Part shown: positions 6,909-14,889 of the stretch, piece by piece | How the letters are laid out: each line of letters starts with the position of its first letter | Position numbering within the stretch: position 1 is the first letter of the stretch | Source of the DNA: FEN-1139 sp964396375 | Lineage (GTDB): Bacteria; Myxococcota_A; Polyangia; Polyangiales; Polyangiaceae | Length of the DNA: 64,000 bases | Direction of reading: 5' to 3' | NCBI GenBank assembly: GCA_964396375.1 | Contig: CAYNEY010000029.1 | Coordinates: forward strand, 1 to 64,000 | Position numbers and translations under genes: made by a program | Notes under the pieces: generated by a model | The model's input: the letters and a program-made list of their open reading frames with translations, nothing else | The model's database searches: none | What the model was told of the DNA's origin: nothing

Positions 6909-7228
6909 GGTGCACCTCCTTTGGGGCGCTGCAAGATCCAACTCCCGGCTCCGGGCTCCGGAGCATCTGCCGGTCGATCCGCGTTGCAGCGCACGTAGAT
7001 CTCATTTTTTCCCGTAATCACTTCGTTGCCGGGGGTGCCCATCACCTTCTCGGTGTGGCGCCCGCCGATCAGCTCATAACCCTCGTCGCCACAGATGCGT
7101 GTGGCGCGCTCCTGACACACCTTCTCTGAGTTGCACTCGATGGCCCAGCTCAGATCGGCCCTTTGTCGGGCCCTGGCGGCCGAACAGGCACAGAGCAGGG
7201 CCATCAGAAAGGTGAGAGCGCGGCGCAC
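6905..7228 (-). CDS. Small predicted exported protein or lipoprotein
   Basis: This 107-aa protein has a signal-like start, MRRALTFLMALLCACSAARA; LLCAC could serve as a lipobox. The mature part holds ECNSEKVCQERATRICGDEG and GNEVITGKNEIYVRCNAD, with five Cys that could form disulfides in the periplasm. I recognise no named domain. The stop overlaps the uridylyltransferase start (ATGA), so the two are co-transcribed, though a functional tie to UDP-sugar synthesis is not evident. The last third is Pro/Gly-rich. Confidence 0.65.
   Translation of the reverse strand: MRRALTFLMALLCACSAARARQRADLSWAIECNSEKVCQERATRICGDEGYELIGGRHTEKVMGTPGNEVITGKNEIYVRCNADRPADAPEPGAGSWILQRPKGGAP
6913..6920 (-). promoter_or_regulatory. 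Strong ribosome binding site
   Basis: On the minus strand AGGAGGTG stands just before the ATG at 6908 and fixes that start over an alternative in-frame ATG 33 bases upstream. It lies inside the 3' end of the upstream lipoprotein gene. Confidence 0.8.
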
Positions 7229-7270
7229 TCGCCTTTTTTACGATCGGGAAGCTGGGGAGTAAAGCTTCAA

Positions 7271-9136
7271 TCAGTGCTGCGCGCTCGGGCGGCGGCGCAG
7301 CCAGGGCAGCACCATCAGACCCAACAGCCCAAACCAGCCCATCCTGCGCTGTGTGCCTGCCACGCGGCAGTTGCAGCCGTCGTCGGGCGCCGGGGCGATG
7401 CCGCCACTCTCCACGGAGCTGCTGGTCCCCGCCGAGCCTGTCACGAAGTCCCCTCCCTGACCCTCGAGGTTGATCATCGAGCCCCCAGCGCCATCGACTG
7501 GGATCGCGCCGCCGGGACAGGTGGCATGCCCATCGATGGTGGCCACGCAATCGATGCCGGTGCCGCAGTTGACGCCGAGACAAGGATCGACGCAATTTCC
7601 GGCTTGGCAGGCCTGATACTCGGGGCAGGTCACCTCGGCGCAGAGCGGATCGATGCAATGGCCGTCGCTGCCGCAGACCGTCTTCACCGGATCGGTGCAG
7701 GGCAGGCACATGCAGTCGGGGATGCAGGCCCCGCGCTCGCAGACGTAGGTCTCAGGGCAGGATACCCCCGCGCACAGATCGACGCAGGCTCCCGCGATGC
7801 ACTCGCTGCCGGCGGGGCACACCTTGTTGGTGCAGGCTCCGAGGCAGACGCCGCCCACGCAGCGCTCATTCGCCGGGCAGACCACACCTGCACAGGCCTC
7901 CTCCACACAGTAACCGAGCAAGTCGCCTTCCATGATGCAATTGAAGCCCGGATCACAGGGAAACTCTCCGCTCTGGCAGCCCTCGATGCACTGGCCCTCC
8001 AGGCACACCTGCCCGGTGGGGCAGAGCGGTCCCTCGTCGGTGTCGTCGGCCAGGCCATCGCAGTCGTTGTCGATGTTGTCACAGACCTCGGGCACTGGAC
8101 CCACCCGGGGCTGGCAAGCGCCGGTCTCTCCGGGCACCGTGGAACAGGCGGTGACCCCGATGCCGCAGGCCCCGAGATAGGGCTGATTGGTGTCCGGGTT
8201 GACCGCGGTGCAGGGCTGGCCGCCGCCCTCGCAGGTGATGCCCTGGACCACGTACACGAAGTCGTTGAAGTCCCCGTCGTTGCCGGTCCAGGTCCAGGAA
8301 GGCGTGGGCATCTGCGGGTACATGGCCTGGAGCTCATTGAGAGGAGCTGCAAAGTTTCCCGCGCTCATCGGCAGATCTTCGAAGGCGATGTAGTAGGTGC
8401 CGGGGGAGACCTTGGACTGGTACACGAGCACGTTGATCCAGGGTGAGCCATAGCTGCTCATCAGGTTTCGGTGCGGCTCGGAGAACTTGGACTGGGGACA
8501 GTAGGAGGCCGCCACCCCTCGGAAGGCGAAGCCGATCTTGCCGCTCGGACAGTTCGCGTAGTCCGGATCCTCCCGAACATTGACCAGGCTCTGGCTGCCC
8601 TGGACCGGGGCGAGGAAGCCAGACTGGATGGTGGGGACGAAGCCCTTGTCGTTGTTCTGCAGCTGCGCCCAGTCGTTGACGAGGGCGGCCGCCGGTGGCT
8701 CTCCCTCGCGGTCGAGGGCTGGCAACATGGTGTCGTGGTAGGTCACCACGTCGGCGGCGGTGACCAGGGGGTGGATCACCTCCGAGCCTTCCGGATCGTC
8801 GGTGCAGTACCAGCCGAAATCGACCTGGCAGGAGCCGCCGCGCAGGATCATCGCCCCGTTCAGACCGCAGAGCGGGGCAAAGGTCACGTTGGTGGCGCTG
8901 GCATCGGTGCGCATGTCCATCACGCCCAGCCCCTCCCACTGATTGAACAGGTTCTGCAGGCTGAGGGTGCCCTCGGTGAACCGCGCTGTGTCCCAGTAGT
9001 CGTTGGAGCGGAAGGCCGGCACCAATGTGCCGTCGGGCTCCGTCACCTGGCCCAGGGCCGTTTCCGCGCTGCACACGACCAAAATCAGGAAAAAAACTGA
9101 ACTCTTCGCGGACTTGGTGGGAGAAAGACGGGACAT
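7271..9136 (-). CDS. MYXO-CTERM-anchored surface protein with DUF4114-like domain and Cys-rich repeats
   Basis: This 621-aa protein has a signal peptide (SSVFFLILVVCSAETALG). The N-terminal half ends in a DUF4114-type motif, WTGNDGDFNDFVYVVQG, an acidic pattern linked to calcium binding. Next comes VCDNIDNDCDGLADD, a MopE-like putative metal-binding repeat, then a series of EGF-like Cys segments such as CPANERCVGGVC. The C-terminus has DDGCNCR, a hydrophobic stretch GWFGLLGLMVLPWL and RRR: the tripartite MYXO-CTERM sorting signal, so it is probably processed and anchored at the cell surface. The ATG at 9136 follows GAGGTCC. Confidence 0.85.
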   Translation of the reverse strand: MSRLSPTKSAKSSVFFLILVVCSAETALGQVTEPDGTLVPAFRSNDYWDTARFTEGTLSLQNLFNQWEGLGVMDMRTDASATNVTFAPLCGLNGAMILRGGSCQVDFGWYCTDDPEGSEVIHPLVTAADVVTYHDTMLPALDREGEPPAAALVNDWAQLQNNDKGFVPTIQSGFLAPVQGSQSLVNVREDPDYANCPSGKIGFAFRGVAASYCPQSKFSEPHRNLMSSYGSPWINVLVYQSKVSPGTYYIAFEDLPMSAGNFAAPLNELQAMYPQMPTPSWTWTGNDGDFNDFVYVVQGITCEGGGQPCTAVNPDTNQPYLGACGIGVTACSTVPGETGACQPRVGPVPEVCDNIDNDCDGLADDTDEGPLCPTGQVCLEGQCIEGCQSGEFPCDPGFNCIMEGDLLGYCVEEACAGVVCPANERCVGGVCLGACTNKVCPAGSECIAGACVDLCAGVSCPETYVCERGACIPDCMCLPCTDPVKTVCGSDGHCIDPLCAEVTCPEYQACQAGNCVDPCLGVNCGTGIDCVATIDGHATCPGGAIPVDGAGGSMINLEGQGGDFVTGSAGTSSSVESGGIAPAPDDGCNCRVAGTQRRMGWFGLLGLMVLPWLRRRPSAQH

Positions 9137-9301
9137 GATGGACCTCACAGGAAGGAAACCTTGGGGATCACTATAGCAGAGGTCCGAAAACCGCCGGCTC
9201 GGGGCGGCCAGTTTCTGGCAAATGTGCCGCATTTATCTCCTTTCGGCATTATGCTCGACTGGACCCCGCCGTACCGTTCGACCAAGGTGCTGCACGCTCC
9301 G

Positions 9302-10018
9302 ATGACCCGACTCCGCGTCGATCCTCCCATCCCCTGGTTCATGAAACCGCGGGGGCCGCTCGTCTTCCCCGATCCGCGGCGGGAGCGCGGGCACTCGGGG
9401 CTGCTCATGGTCGGTGCCGATCTCTCCGTCGATCGGTTGCTGCTCGCCTACCGCTCCGGGATCTTTCCTTGGTACGACGGGGACAACCCCATCCTCTGGT
9501 GGTCGCCGGAGCCTCGCGCGCTGCTCTCGAGTGAGTCCCTGCATGTCTCGCGTAGCCTGGCCCGCACCTTGCGCCGAGGGCGCTTTCGGCTCACCGTCGA
9601 TCGAGCGTTCTCCGAGGTGGTGCGCGGTTGCGCGGAGCGCAGCGAGGGGACCTGGATCACCTCCGAGATGTTGGAGGCCTATGAGGCGCTCCACGCTGAA
9701 GGGCACGCGCACAGTTTCGAGGTGTGGGACGGTGAGGTGCTGGGGGGGGGACTGTACGGTGTGCACATCGGTGGACTGTTTGCCGCCGAGAGCATGTTCC
9801 ACCGGCGCTGTGACTTCTCGAAGATCGCCGTGGTCACGGCGGTGCGCTCGCTGTTTCGCGCGGGGGTCACGCTGTTCGACGTTCAGTTCTCGACGCCGCA
9901 CCTCGCCTCGCTGGGCTGCTTCGAGGTCTCCCGTGCCGAGTATCTGAAGCGCGTGGTCGAGTCCACCAGACGCCGCGTCGATCTCCGCCAGAGCCTCCGC
10001 GTCGACTGGGCAAACTGA
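9302..10018 (+). CDS. aat: Leucyl/phenylalanyl-tRNA--protein transferase
   Basis: This 238-aa enzyme adds Leu or Phe to N-terminal Lys/Arg, making substrates for ClpS/ClpAP (N-degron pathway). LLMVGADLSVDRLLLAYRSG, GIFPWYDGDNPILWWSPEPR and HSFEVWDGEVLGGGLYGVHI match the family, as does FAAESMFHRRCDFSKIAV. The start at 9302 gives normal family length; upstream in-frame ATGs would add residues with no counterpart. It is divergent from the MYXO-CTERM gene. Confidence 0.93.
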   Translation: MTRLRVDPPIPWFMKPRGPLVFPDPRRERGHSGLLMVGADLSVDRLLLAYRSGIFPWYDGDNPILWWSPEPRALLSSESLHVSRSLARTLRRGRFRLTVDRAFSEVVRGCAERSEGTWITSEMLEAYEALHAEGHAHSFEVWDGEVLGGGLYGVHIGGLFAAESMFHRRCDFSKIAVVTAVRSLFRAGVTLFDVQFSTPHLASLGCFEVSRAEYLKRVVESTRRRVDLRQSLRVDWAN

Positions 10019-10088
10019 GATCATTCGTTTCGGCTTGCGCCGGCGCTCTCCGGAACTAGGGTTCCCTGGCCGCGCGCGGCGTTCCACG

Positions 10089-12026
10089 ATGTCAGATCAG
10101 AGTGCTTCCCTGCCGCTCGACGAGCCCCGTCCTGCTCGCCCCTTCGCAAAGAAGCTGCGGAGGCTCTGGGAACGGCACCGCCTTTTGGGTGCTCTCGGGC
10201 TCTGTGCGTTGCCCACGCTGACCCAGGTTCTCTTCGACGTCGGGCGCCGTTCGGAGCGGCTGCTCGGCTTCTCGGGGGTGCATTGGCTCACCTACGGCGC
10301 GGCCGTCGTGGAGAGCCTTTTCGTGTTCGGGAGCCTGCTCTTGGCGGCGGGCTGTGTCCGCCACCGAGCCTCGCTGGTCTACGCAGCCTTGTTTCTGCTG
10401 ATGTTCATGCTCACCTTGGGCGGGCAGGCCTACTTCTTCGAGCAGTACAACGCGTATCTCAACACGGACGTCTCGGTCTTCGCCTCCAACCTGATGGAGA
10501 GCGTGGTAAGCCAGTTTCTGGCCGATCTCCCCAACTATCTTCGGACCAACCTGCCTGCCCTAGGCTTCGGGCTCGCTTTCTTGCTCTTGGTGCGCCGGGT
10601 GATGTGTCCGGAGCCGCGCGTCGCGACATGGGTGCTCCGCCTGGCGGCGGTACCGCTCCTTCTGAGCTTCTTCATTCCCACCCAGCACCGGCAGATCCAG
10701 GCCAGCACGCCGGATGTCCTTTACCTGAACGCCCTCGGTGGGTTGCTGAAGACACACCTCGGGCTCACCGAGCAGGCGGGTCAGCTCCGGCCGCGGGCGC
10801 GGGAGTCACGGCCGGTGCCGCCCCTCACTCCGCGGGCTGCTCACCGTGACAACGTGATCTTGATCCAACTCGAGAGCGTGCGCTTCGACGCCGTGTGCAA
10901 CGAGTACCACCCGGATTGCCGGCACACCCCGGCGACCAATGCGCTGTTCCCCAAGCGTTTCCCGCTGAACCAACTGCGCAGCATCGCCTCGACCACCGCC
11001 ATGGCCTCCGCCGCCCTCTGGGGTGGCCTCTCGGTCACCGCGACCCGCGATCAGCTCCACACCCAGCCGTTGCTCTTCGACTATGCCCGGGCAGCGGGCT
11101 ACCGCACCGCCTATTTCACCGCGCAGAACCTGCTGTTCGGCAACGCGCGGCTCTGGGTGAAGAACCTGGGAGTCGATCGGACGTTCTCCGCCACCGACGT
11201 CGATCCGGACTGTGATCTCGATCTCGGAGCGCGAGAGAACCTGGTCGCCACTCGGTTGATCGAGGAGCTCGACCGGCTCCCCGAGCCATTCCTCATGGTG
11301 GTGCAGCTCTCCAACGTCCACTTCCCGTACTACGTCGATCGGAGCCTGCCCCAGCCCTTTCAACCCGCCGATCTGTCTCGAGCCCAGAAGGATCGACGTC
11401 AGTTCTTCAACCACTACCTGAATGCGGTGCACCAACAAGATCTGCACCTGGCCCGCTTCCTTCGGCACCTGATGGCCTCCCCGAAGGGAGAGCGGACCAT
11501 TGTCGTCAGCACCAGCGACCACGCGGAATCCTTCCAGGAGCATGGCACCGGTGGGCACACCTTCAGCGTGATGGATGAAGAGATCCATGTGCCGGCGTGG
11601 ATCGTGGTGCCTGACGGGCACCTCGGACCCGAGCAAGAGGAGGCGCTCAGGGCGCACAAGAACCTCCCGGTGACCCAGCTCGATCTGCCGGTGACCATCC
11701 TCGATCTGCTGGGGTTGTGGGACGAGCCCGGACTCGGGCCGTTCCGAGCCCACATGTTCGGCCACAGCCTGGTGCGGCCCCCGGCTGCGCGGGAGCCGGT
11801 ACCCATCTCGAACTGCACCGGGGTGTGGAGCTGCGCCTTCGAGAACTGGGGGATCTTGGATGGATTCATGAAGGTGGAGGCCCGGGAGTGGGACGGCGAC
11901 TGGCGGTGTTGGGATCTGGAGCGGGATCCCAAAGAGCTCTTCGATCTCACGCGGAGTGGCTGTCCGGAGCTGGTGGAGCTGGCGGAGAAGACCTTCGGTC
12001 GCCTGCCGGGGCCGAGCCGGGATTGA
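10089..12026 (+). CDS. Membrane sulfatase of the LTA synthase / phosphoethanolamine transferase type
   Basis: This 645-aa protein has about five membrane segments in residues 30-210 (for example SLVYAALFLLMFMLTLGG), followed by an extracytoplasmic alkaline-phosphatase-fold domain. NVILIQLESVRFDAVCNEY is the metal-binding start; in LTA synthases the nucleophile is a Thr, here likely in RSIASTTAMASA. VSTSDHAESFQEHGTGGHTF gives the second metal site. It probably transfers a phosphoglycerol- or phosphoethanolamine-like group to an envelope glycan or lipid; the substrate is unknown. The start at 10089 is chosen to omit a basic, non-conserved in-frame leader. Confidence 0.8.
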   Translation: MSDQSASLPLDEPRPARPFAKKLRRLWERHRLLGALGLCALPTLTQVLFDVGRRSERLLGFSGVHWLTYGAAVVESLFVFGSLLLAAGCVRHRASLVYAALFLLMFMLTLGGQAYFFEQYNAYLNTDVSVFASNLMESVVSQFLADLPNYLRTNLPALGFGLAFLLLVRRVMCPEPRVATWVLRLAAVPLLLSFFIPTQHRQIQASTPDVLYLNALGGLLKTHLGLTEQAGQLRPRARESRPVPPLTPRAAHRDNVILIQLESVRFDAVCNEYHPDCRHTPATNALFPKRFPLNQLRSIASTTAMASAALWGGLSVTATRDQLHTQPLLFDYARAAGYRTAYFTAQNLLFGNARLWVKNLGVDRTFSATDVDPDCDLDLGARENLVATRLIEELDRLPEPFLMVVQLSNVHFPYYVDRSLPQPFQPADLSRAQKDRRQFFNHYLNAVHQQDLHLARFLRHLMASPKGERTIVVSTSDHAESFQEHGTGGHTFSVMDEEIHVPAWIVVPDGHLGPEQEEALRAHKNLPVTQLDLPVTILDLLGLWDEPGLGPFRAHMFGHSLVRPPAAREPVPISNCTGVWSCAFENWGILDGFMKVEAREWDGDWRCWDLERDPKELFDLTRSGCPELVELAEKTFGRLPGPSRD

Positions 12027-12139
12027 TTCACGTACCGGCCGGCTTGGCCACGGAAGCACCGACACACAGCACGATACGTCCCAGCCAGAGCTCGGAATGG
12101 GTCGGCTAATCGGCATGTCTGCCCCCTTGACGACTCCCA

Positions 12140-12231
12140 AGAACTACGAATATCATTCACAAAAAATGAGACACGAGTTCACTATACTGCAGGTTAAATA
12201 CATATAATTATGTGATAAATCGGGGACATAT
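12140..12231 (+). promoter_or_regulatory. AT-rich promoter/operator region of the fic gene
   Basis: These 92 bases are markedly AT-rich against the surrounding high-GC DNA. They contain TATACT near 12183 and CATATAAT near 12200, which are plausible -10 elements. ACATA-TAAT-TATGT near 12200 is a small inverted repeat, and GGGGA precedes the ATG at 12232 as a ribosome site. No clear -35 at 17-base spacing is visible. The composition suggests DNA acquired with fic. Confidence 0.45.
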
Positions 12232-13425
12232 ATGAGGACATACGAGAGGACTCATCCTTGGCTCAGTTTCCGGTTGGACCTCAACCAGCTCCCGGCTGAT
12301 GTCTGGATGCTGGTTGGTGAGACTACATCGAAGTGCGAGCACCTCGCAGGTGTGCCGCTCCGCCCGAAGACCGCTGCCATGCTTCACGCCACCTACTTGG
12401 CGAAGGGGGCGCTCGGGACGGCTGCCATCGAGGGGAACACGCTGTCCCTCGAGGAGGTGGAGAAGCGCATCGAGGGCAAGTTGAGCCTGCCTCAGTCCAA
12501 GGAATACCTGGGTCGGGAAATCGACAACGTGCTTCGCGCGTACCAAACGCTGTTCCAGCGGTCGTGTGCGGTGCCCAGCTCTCCACTGACGGTCGCCGAT
12601 CTGAAGCAATTCAACCAGATGCTTCTGGACGGCCTGGAGTTGCCACCAGAAGTGCATCCAGGCGAGATCCGTCGGCACGTTGTCGGCGTGGGGAGATATC
12701 GCGGCGCGCCGCCAGAGGATTGCGAGTACTTGCTCGAGCGAATGTGCGAGATGCTGAACGATATTACCTCGCTGTCCGAGCCATGGTTGAGTGGAACGCC
12801 GTCGGCAATCCTTGCTGCCGTCATCGGTCACCTCTACTTGGCTTGGATTCACCCATTTGGGGATGGCAATGGACGCACGGCACGCCTCCTCGAGTTCGCG
12901 CTGCTACTCAGAGGGCGCGTCCCGACGGTTGCGGCACACTTGCTCTCGAACTTCTACAACGACACCAGGATGCATTATTATCTGCAGCTTCAGGCGGCGA
13001 GCGAATCCGGGGGCAACGTCGTGCCATTCGTCCGGTACGCACTCACGGGATTCGTGGAGAGTCTCCGGGAACAGATCGGGATCGTGAGGGAAGAACAGCT
13101 AGACGTAGCTTGGAGGAACTACGTCTACGGTGCGTTCGGTGAGGCAGGCACAGAACGCGACCGTCGTCACAGGCGTCTGGTGTTGGACCTGTCGCGTCAA
13201 TCCAAGCCCGTACCGCGCGAGAAGATCCCGGAACTCAGCGTGAAGGTGATGCGGTGCTACGGCAAGAAGTCCGACAAGACCTTGCATCGCGATCTGAAGG
13301 AGCTCGTTGGGCGTGGGCTACTCGCTGCTGCCGAAGGAGGCTACCGAGCTCGCAAGGAGTTGATTGCCGCATTCCTTCCCGGGAGAGTTCCGGAAACCGA
13401 GGTAGACAAGAGTGGTGGCGAATAG
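12232..13425 (+). CDS. Fic/DOC family protein (probable AMP-transferase)
   Basis: This 397-aa protein has an N-terminal Fic_N-like region with GTAAIEGNTL; T-A-A-I-E67-G fits the autoinhibitory [S/T]xxxE[G/N] helix of class II Fic proteins. The catalytic motif HPFGDGNGRTAR is near residues 207-218 and fits HPFxDGNGRxxR with His, Asp, both Gly and Arg, so it should be active. The C-terminal 100 residues resemble a winged helix (SDKTLHRDLKELVGRGLL), which would allow DNA binding or autoregulation. It likely transfers AMP from ATP to a target protein hydroxyl. It stands alone behind an AT-rich promoter. Confidence 0.9.
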   Translation: MRTYERTHPWLSFRLDLNQLPADVWMLVGETTSKCEHLAGVPLRPKTAAMLHATYLAKGALGTAAIEGNTLSLEEVEKRIEGKLSLPQSKEYLGREIDNVLRAYQTLFQRSCAVPSSPLTVADLKQFNQMLLDGLELPPEVHPGEIRRHVVGVGRYRGAPPEDCEYLLERMCEMLNDITSLSEPWLSGTPSAILAAVIGHLYLAWIHPFGDGNGRTARLLEFALLLRGRVPTVAAHLLSNFYNDTRMHYYLQLQAASESGGNVVPFVRYALTGFVESLREQIGIVREEQLDVAWRNYVYGAFGEAGTERDRRHRRLVLDLSRQSKPVPREKIPELSVKVMRCYGKKSDKTLHRDLKELVGRGLLAAAEGGYRARKELIAAFLPGRVPETEVDKSGGE

Positions 13426-13503
13426 GGGAATTGCTGCCGAGCGGCCGCCCCAGGGTGAGCGAGATGGTTGAGACGTGTCCGTGAGCATGTGCATACTTCT
13501 TCT

Positions 13504-13761
13504 ATGGCCAAGACCGAGCGCGTGCAGGTGCTCGTGGAGCCAAAGGAGTTCGAGCGGCTCGAAAGGGTTGCCCGCAAGCGTGGTTCGTCGGTCGCTGATC
13601 TCATGAGAGAGGCCGGACGAGCCCAGGATCTGGTCGACACGGGTCGAACTCGAAGGTCCCGCGCGGCTCAGAGCTTCCTCAGCTTGCCCCATGTCGCGCT
13701 CCCCGACTGGGAGGAGTTCAAGCATGAGTTTGCGGATCACCACGACCAGACTCTTCCTTGA
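13504..13761 (+). CDS. Ribbon-helix-helix antitoxin
   Basis: This 85-aa protein begins MAKTERVQVLVEPKEFERLE, a strand then helix of the CopG/MetJ fold, followed by KRGSSVADLMREAGR. The C-terminal tail (LPDWEEFKHEFADH) would be the toxin-binding arm. I chose ATG 13504 because in-frame sequence upstream is not conserved in type. A PIN toxin gene begins inside its 3' end, the usual antitoxin-toxin order, but that toxin is truncated, leaving an orphan antitoxin that may still bind its own promoter. Confidence 0.75.
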   Translation: MAKTERVQVLVEPKEFERLERVARKRGSSVADLMREAGRAQDLVDTGRTRRSRAAQSFLSLPHVALPDWEEFKHEFADHHDQTLP

Positions 13762-13780
13762 TACTTGCGTGTTTCTGTAG
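13724..13780 (+). pseudogene. Truncated PIN-domain toxin (18 codons)
   Basis: An ATG at 13724, overlapping the antitoxin gene, reads MSLRITTTRLFLDTCVFL and then TAG at 13778. RLFLDTCVFL is the first strand and first catalytic Asp motif of VapC-like PIN ribonucleases. The other three acidic residues and about 110 codons are absent, and I see no continuation in any plus frame over the next 240 bases. The break falls right after motif I. Confidence 0.65.
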
Positions 13781-13947
13781 GTGAACGGCGGCAAAGGGCA
13801 GCACCGCGAACCTCGTCACGCTTCGCTTCCGGCCGTCGCCCGACATGAGAGCGAAGGAGAGGTGGAGCAGTGGGCTCTCGACACCCGGCTCGAGGGGCGA
13901 GAAACAAGAGCCGGCGGGGCCCCCGTCTGCCCCGAGCTCCGCATGCC

Positions 13948-13983
13948 GGGGATTTCTGGTGGATCGCTCAACCAGAAATTCCC
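13948..13983. promoter_or_regulatory. Inverted repeat upstream of the ATPase/nuclease operon
   Basis: GGGGATTTCTGGT (13948-13960) and ACCAGAAATTCCC (13971-13983) form a 13-base stem with one mismatch and a 10-base loop, ending 42 bases before the ATG at 14026. There is no T-tract, so it is not a typical intrinsic terminator. The position suits an operator or a leader hairpin controlling the three-gene operon. The rest of 13781-14025 holds no supported gene. Confidence 0.5.
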
Positions 13984-14025
13984 GCTTGGGTCCTCGATCG
14001 CCCTTGCCCTATCCTCGCCCTTGCC

Positions 14026-14889
14026 ATGGCCGCTCGCCGCATCATCAAACCTGCCGCACCGGGCCCAAGTCGTGAGGAGCTCACCGCTCTCGTCGAGCGC
14101 GCACTCGAGCGAGAGTTTGGGCTGAACCTCGTGGGGCTGAAGAAGCTCGCGCCCAAGGCACCAGCGCTCGCCGTCGAATGCGCGCGGGCGCTCGCCGAGC
14201 GGGGGCGGGTGTTCCGGGTGGTGAAGGGGAAGACGGAACTCTACTTTGCTTCTGAGCCCATGGAGAGGCTCGACCAGGTCGCCGTGGCGCTCCTCAAAGA
14301 CGAGCCGCTCCCGGAGCGTGAGCTAAAGAGCGCGGTGAAGCGCACCTCGCCGCAGCTCGCGAGCCTGTTTTCCGAGTGGAAGAAGAGCGCGCTCGCGCGT
14401 CGGGTGATTTTCTTGCACGTTACCCCGAAGAAGACCCGGAAGCTGGCGAGCGAGCCTGATTTGCGCGGCGCGCTCGCGTCGGTGGTGAAGGCCTTCGAGA
14501 AGTCGGCCGCCGTTCTCGCGCGGCTGGATGTCGAACGCGCCCGAGTACTTGCCGTTCTCTGGGAAGTCTTGGGCGGGAAGACCCAGGCTTTGGTCGAGCG
14601 GGCGGGGCCGGTGGGGCCCGAGCCAGGAGCCCTGGTGCTGCGAGCGCTTGCCGAAGAGGAGAGAAGGAATCCGCCGGGGGCGCTCTTGCTGGTGAAGAAC
14701 CTGCGAGCACGGGTCGCGCTCGACAAAACCCTCTTCGATCGGACGGTGCTCAACCTCGCGAAGCAGGGGCGGGTGGCGCTCCATTTCCACGACTATCCAG
14801 AGTCGCTTTCCGAACCGGAGCGGGCTGCACTGGTGCAGGATGAGCAGGGCCACTTCTACGTCGGGATCGTCGGGAAGGGAGAGCCATGA
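14026..14889 (+). CDS. Operon gene 1: uncharacterised protein with probable winged-helix segments
   Basis: This 287-aa protein starts MAARRIIKPAAPGPSREELT. It is basic and helix-rich. Two stretches look like winged helices: residues about 15-80 (LVGLKKLAPKAPALAVECAR, then GRVFRVVKGKTELYF) and the C-terminal 80 residues (LFDRTVLNLAKQGRVALHFH). The end, LSEPERAALVQDEQGHFYVG, looks like the wing strand. There are no catalytic motifs. Its stop overlaps the next start by 4 bases, so it belongs to one transcription unit with the ATPase and nuclease-translocase. A DNA-binding or specificity role is inferred. Confidence 0.65.
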   Translation: MAARRIIKPAAPGPSREELTALVERALEREFGLNLVGLKKLAPKAPALAVECARALAERGRVFRVVKGKTELYFASEPMERLDQVAVALLKDEPLPERELKSAVKRTSPQLASLFSEWKKSALARRVIFLHVTPKKTRKLASEPDLRGALASVVKAFEKSAAVLARLDVERARVLAVLWEVLGGKTQALVERAGPVGPEPGALVLRALAEEERRNPPGALLLVKNLRARVALDKTLFDRTVLNLAKQGRVALHFHDYPESLSEPERAALVQDEQGHFYVGIVGKGEP

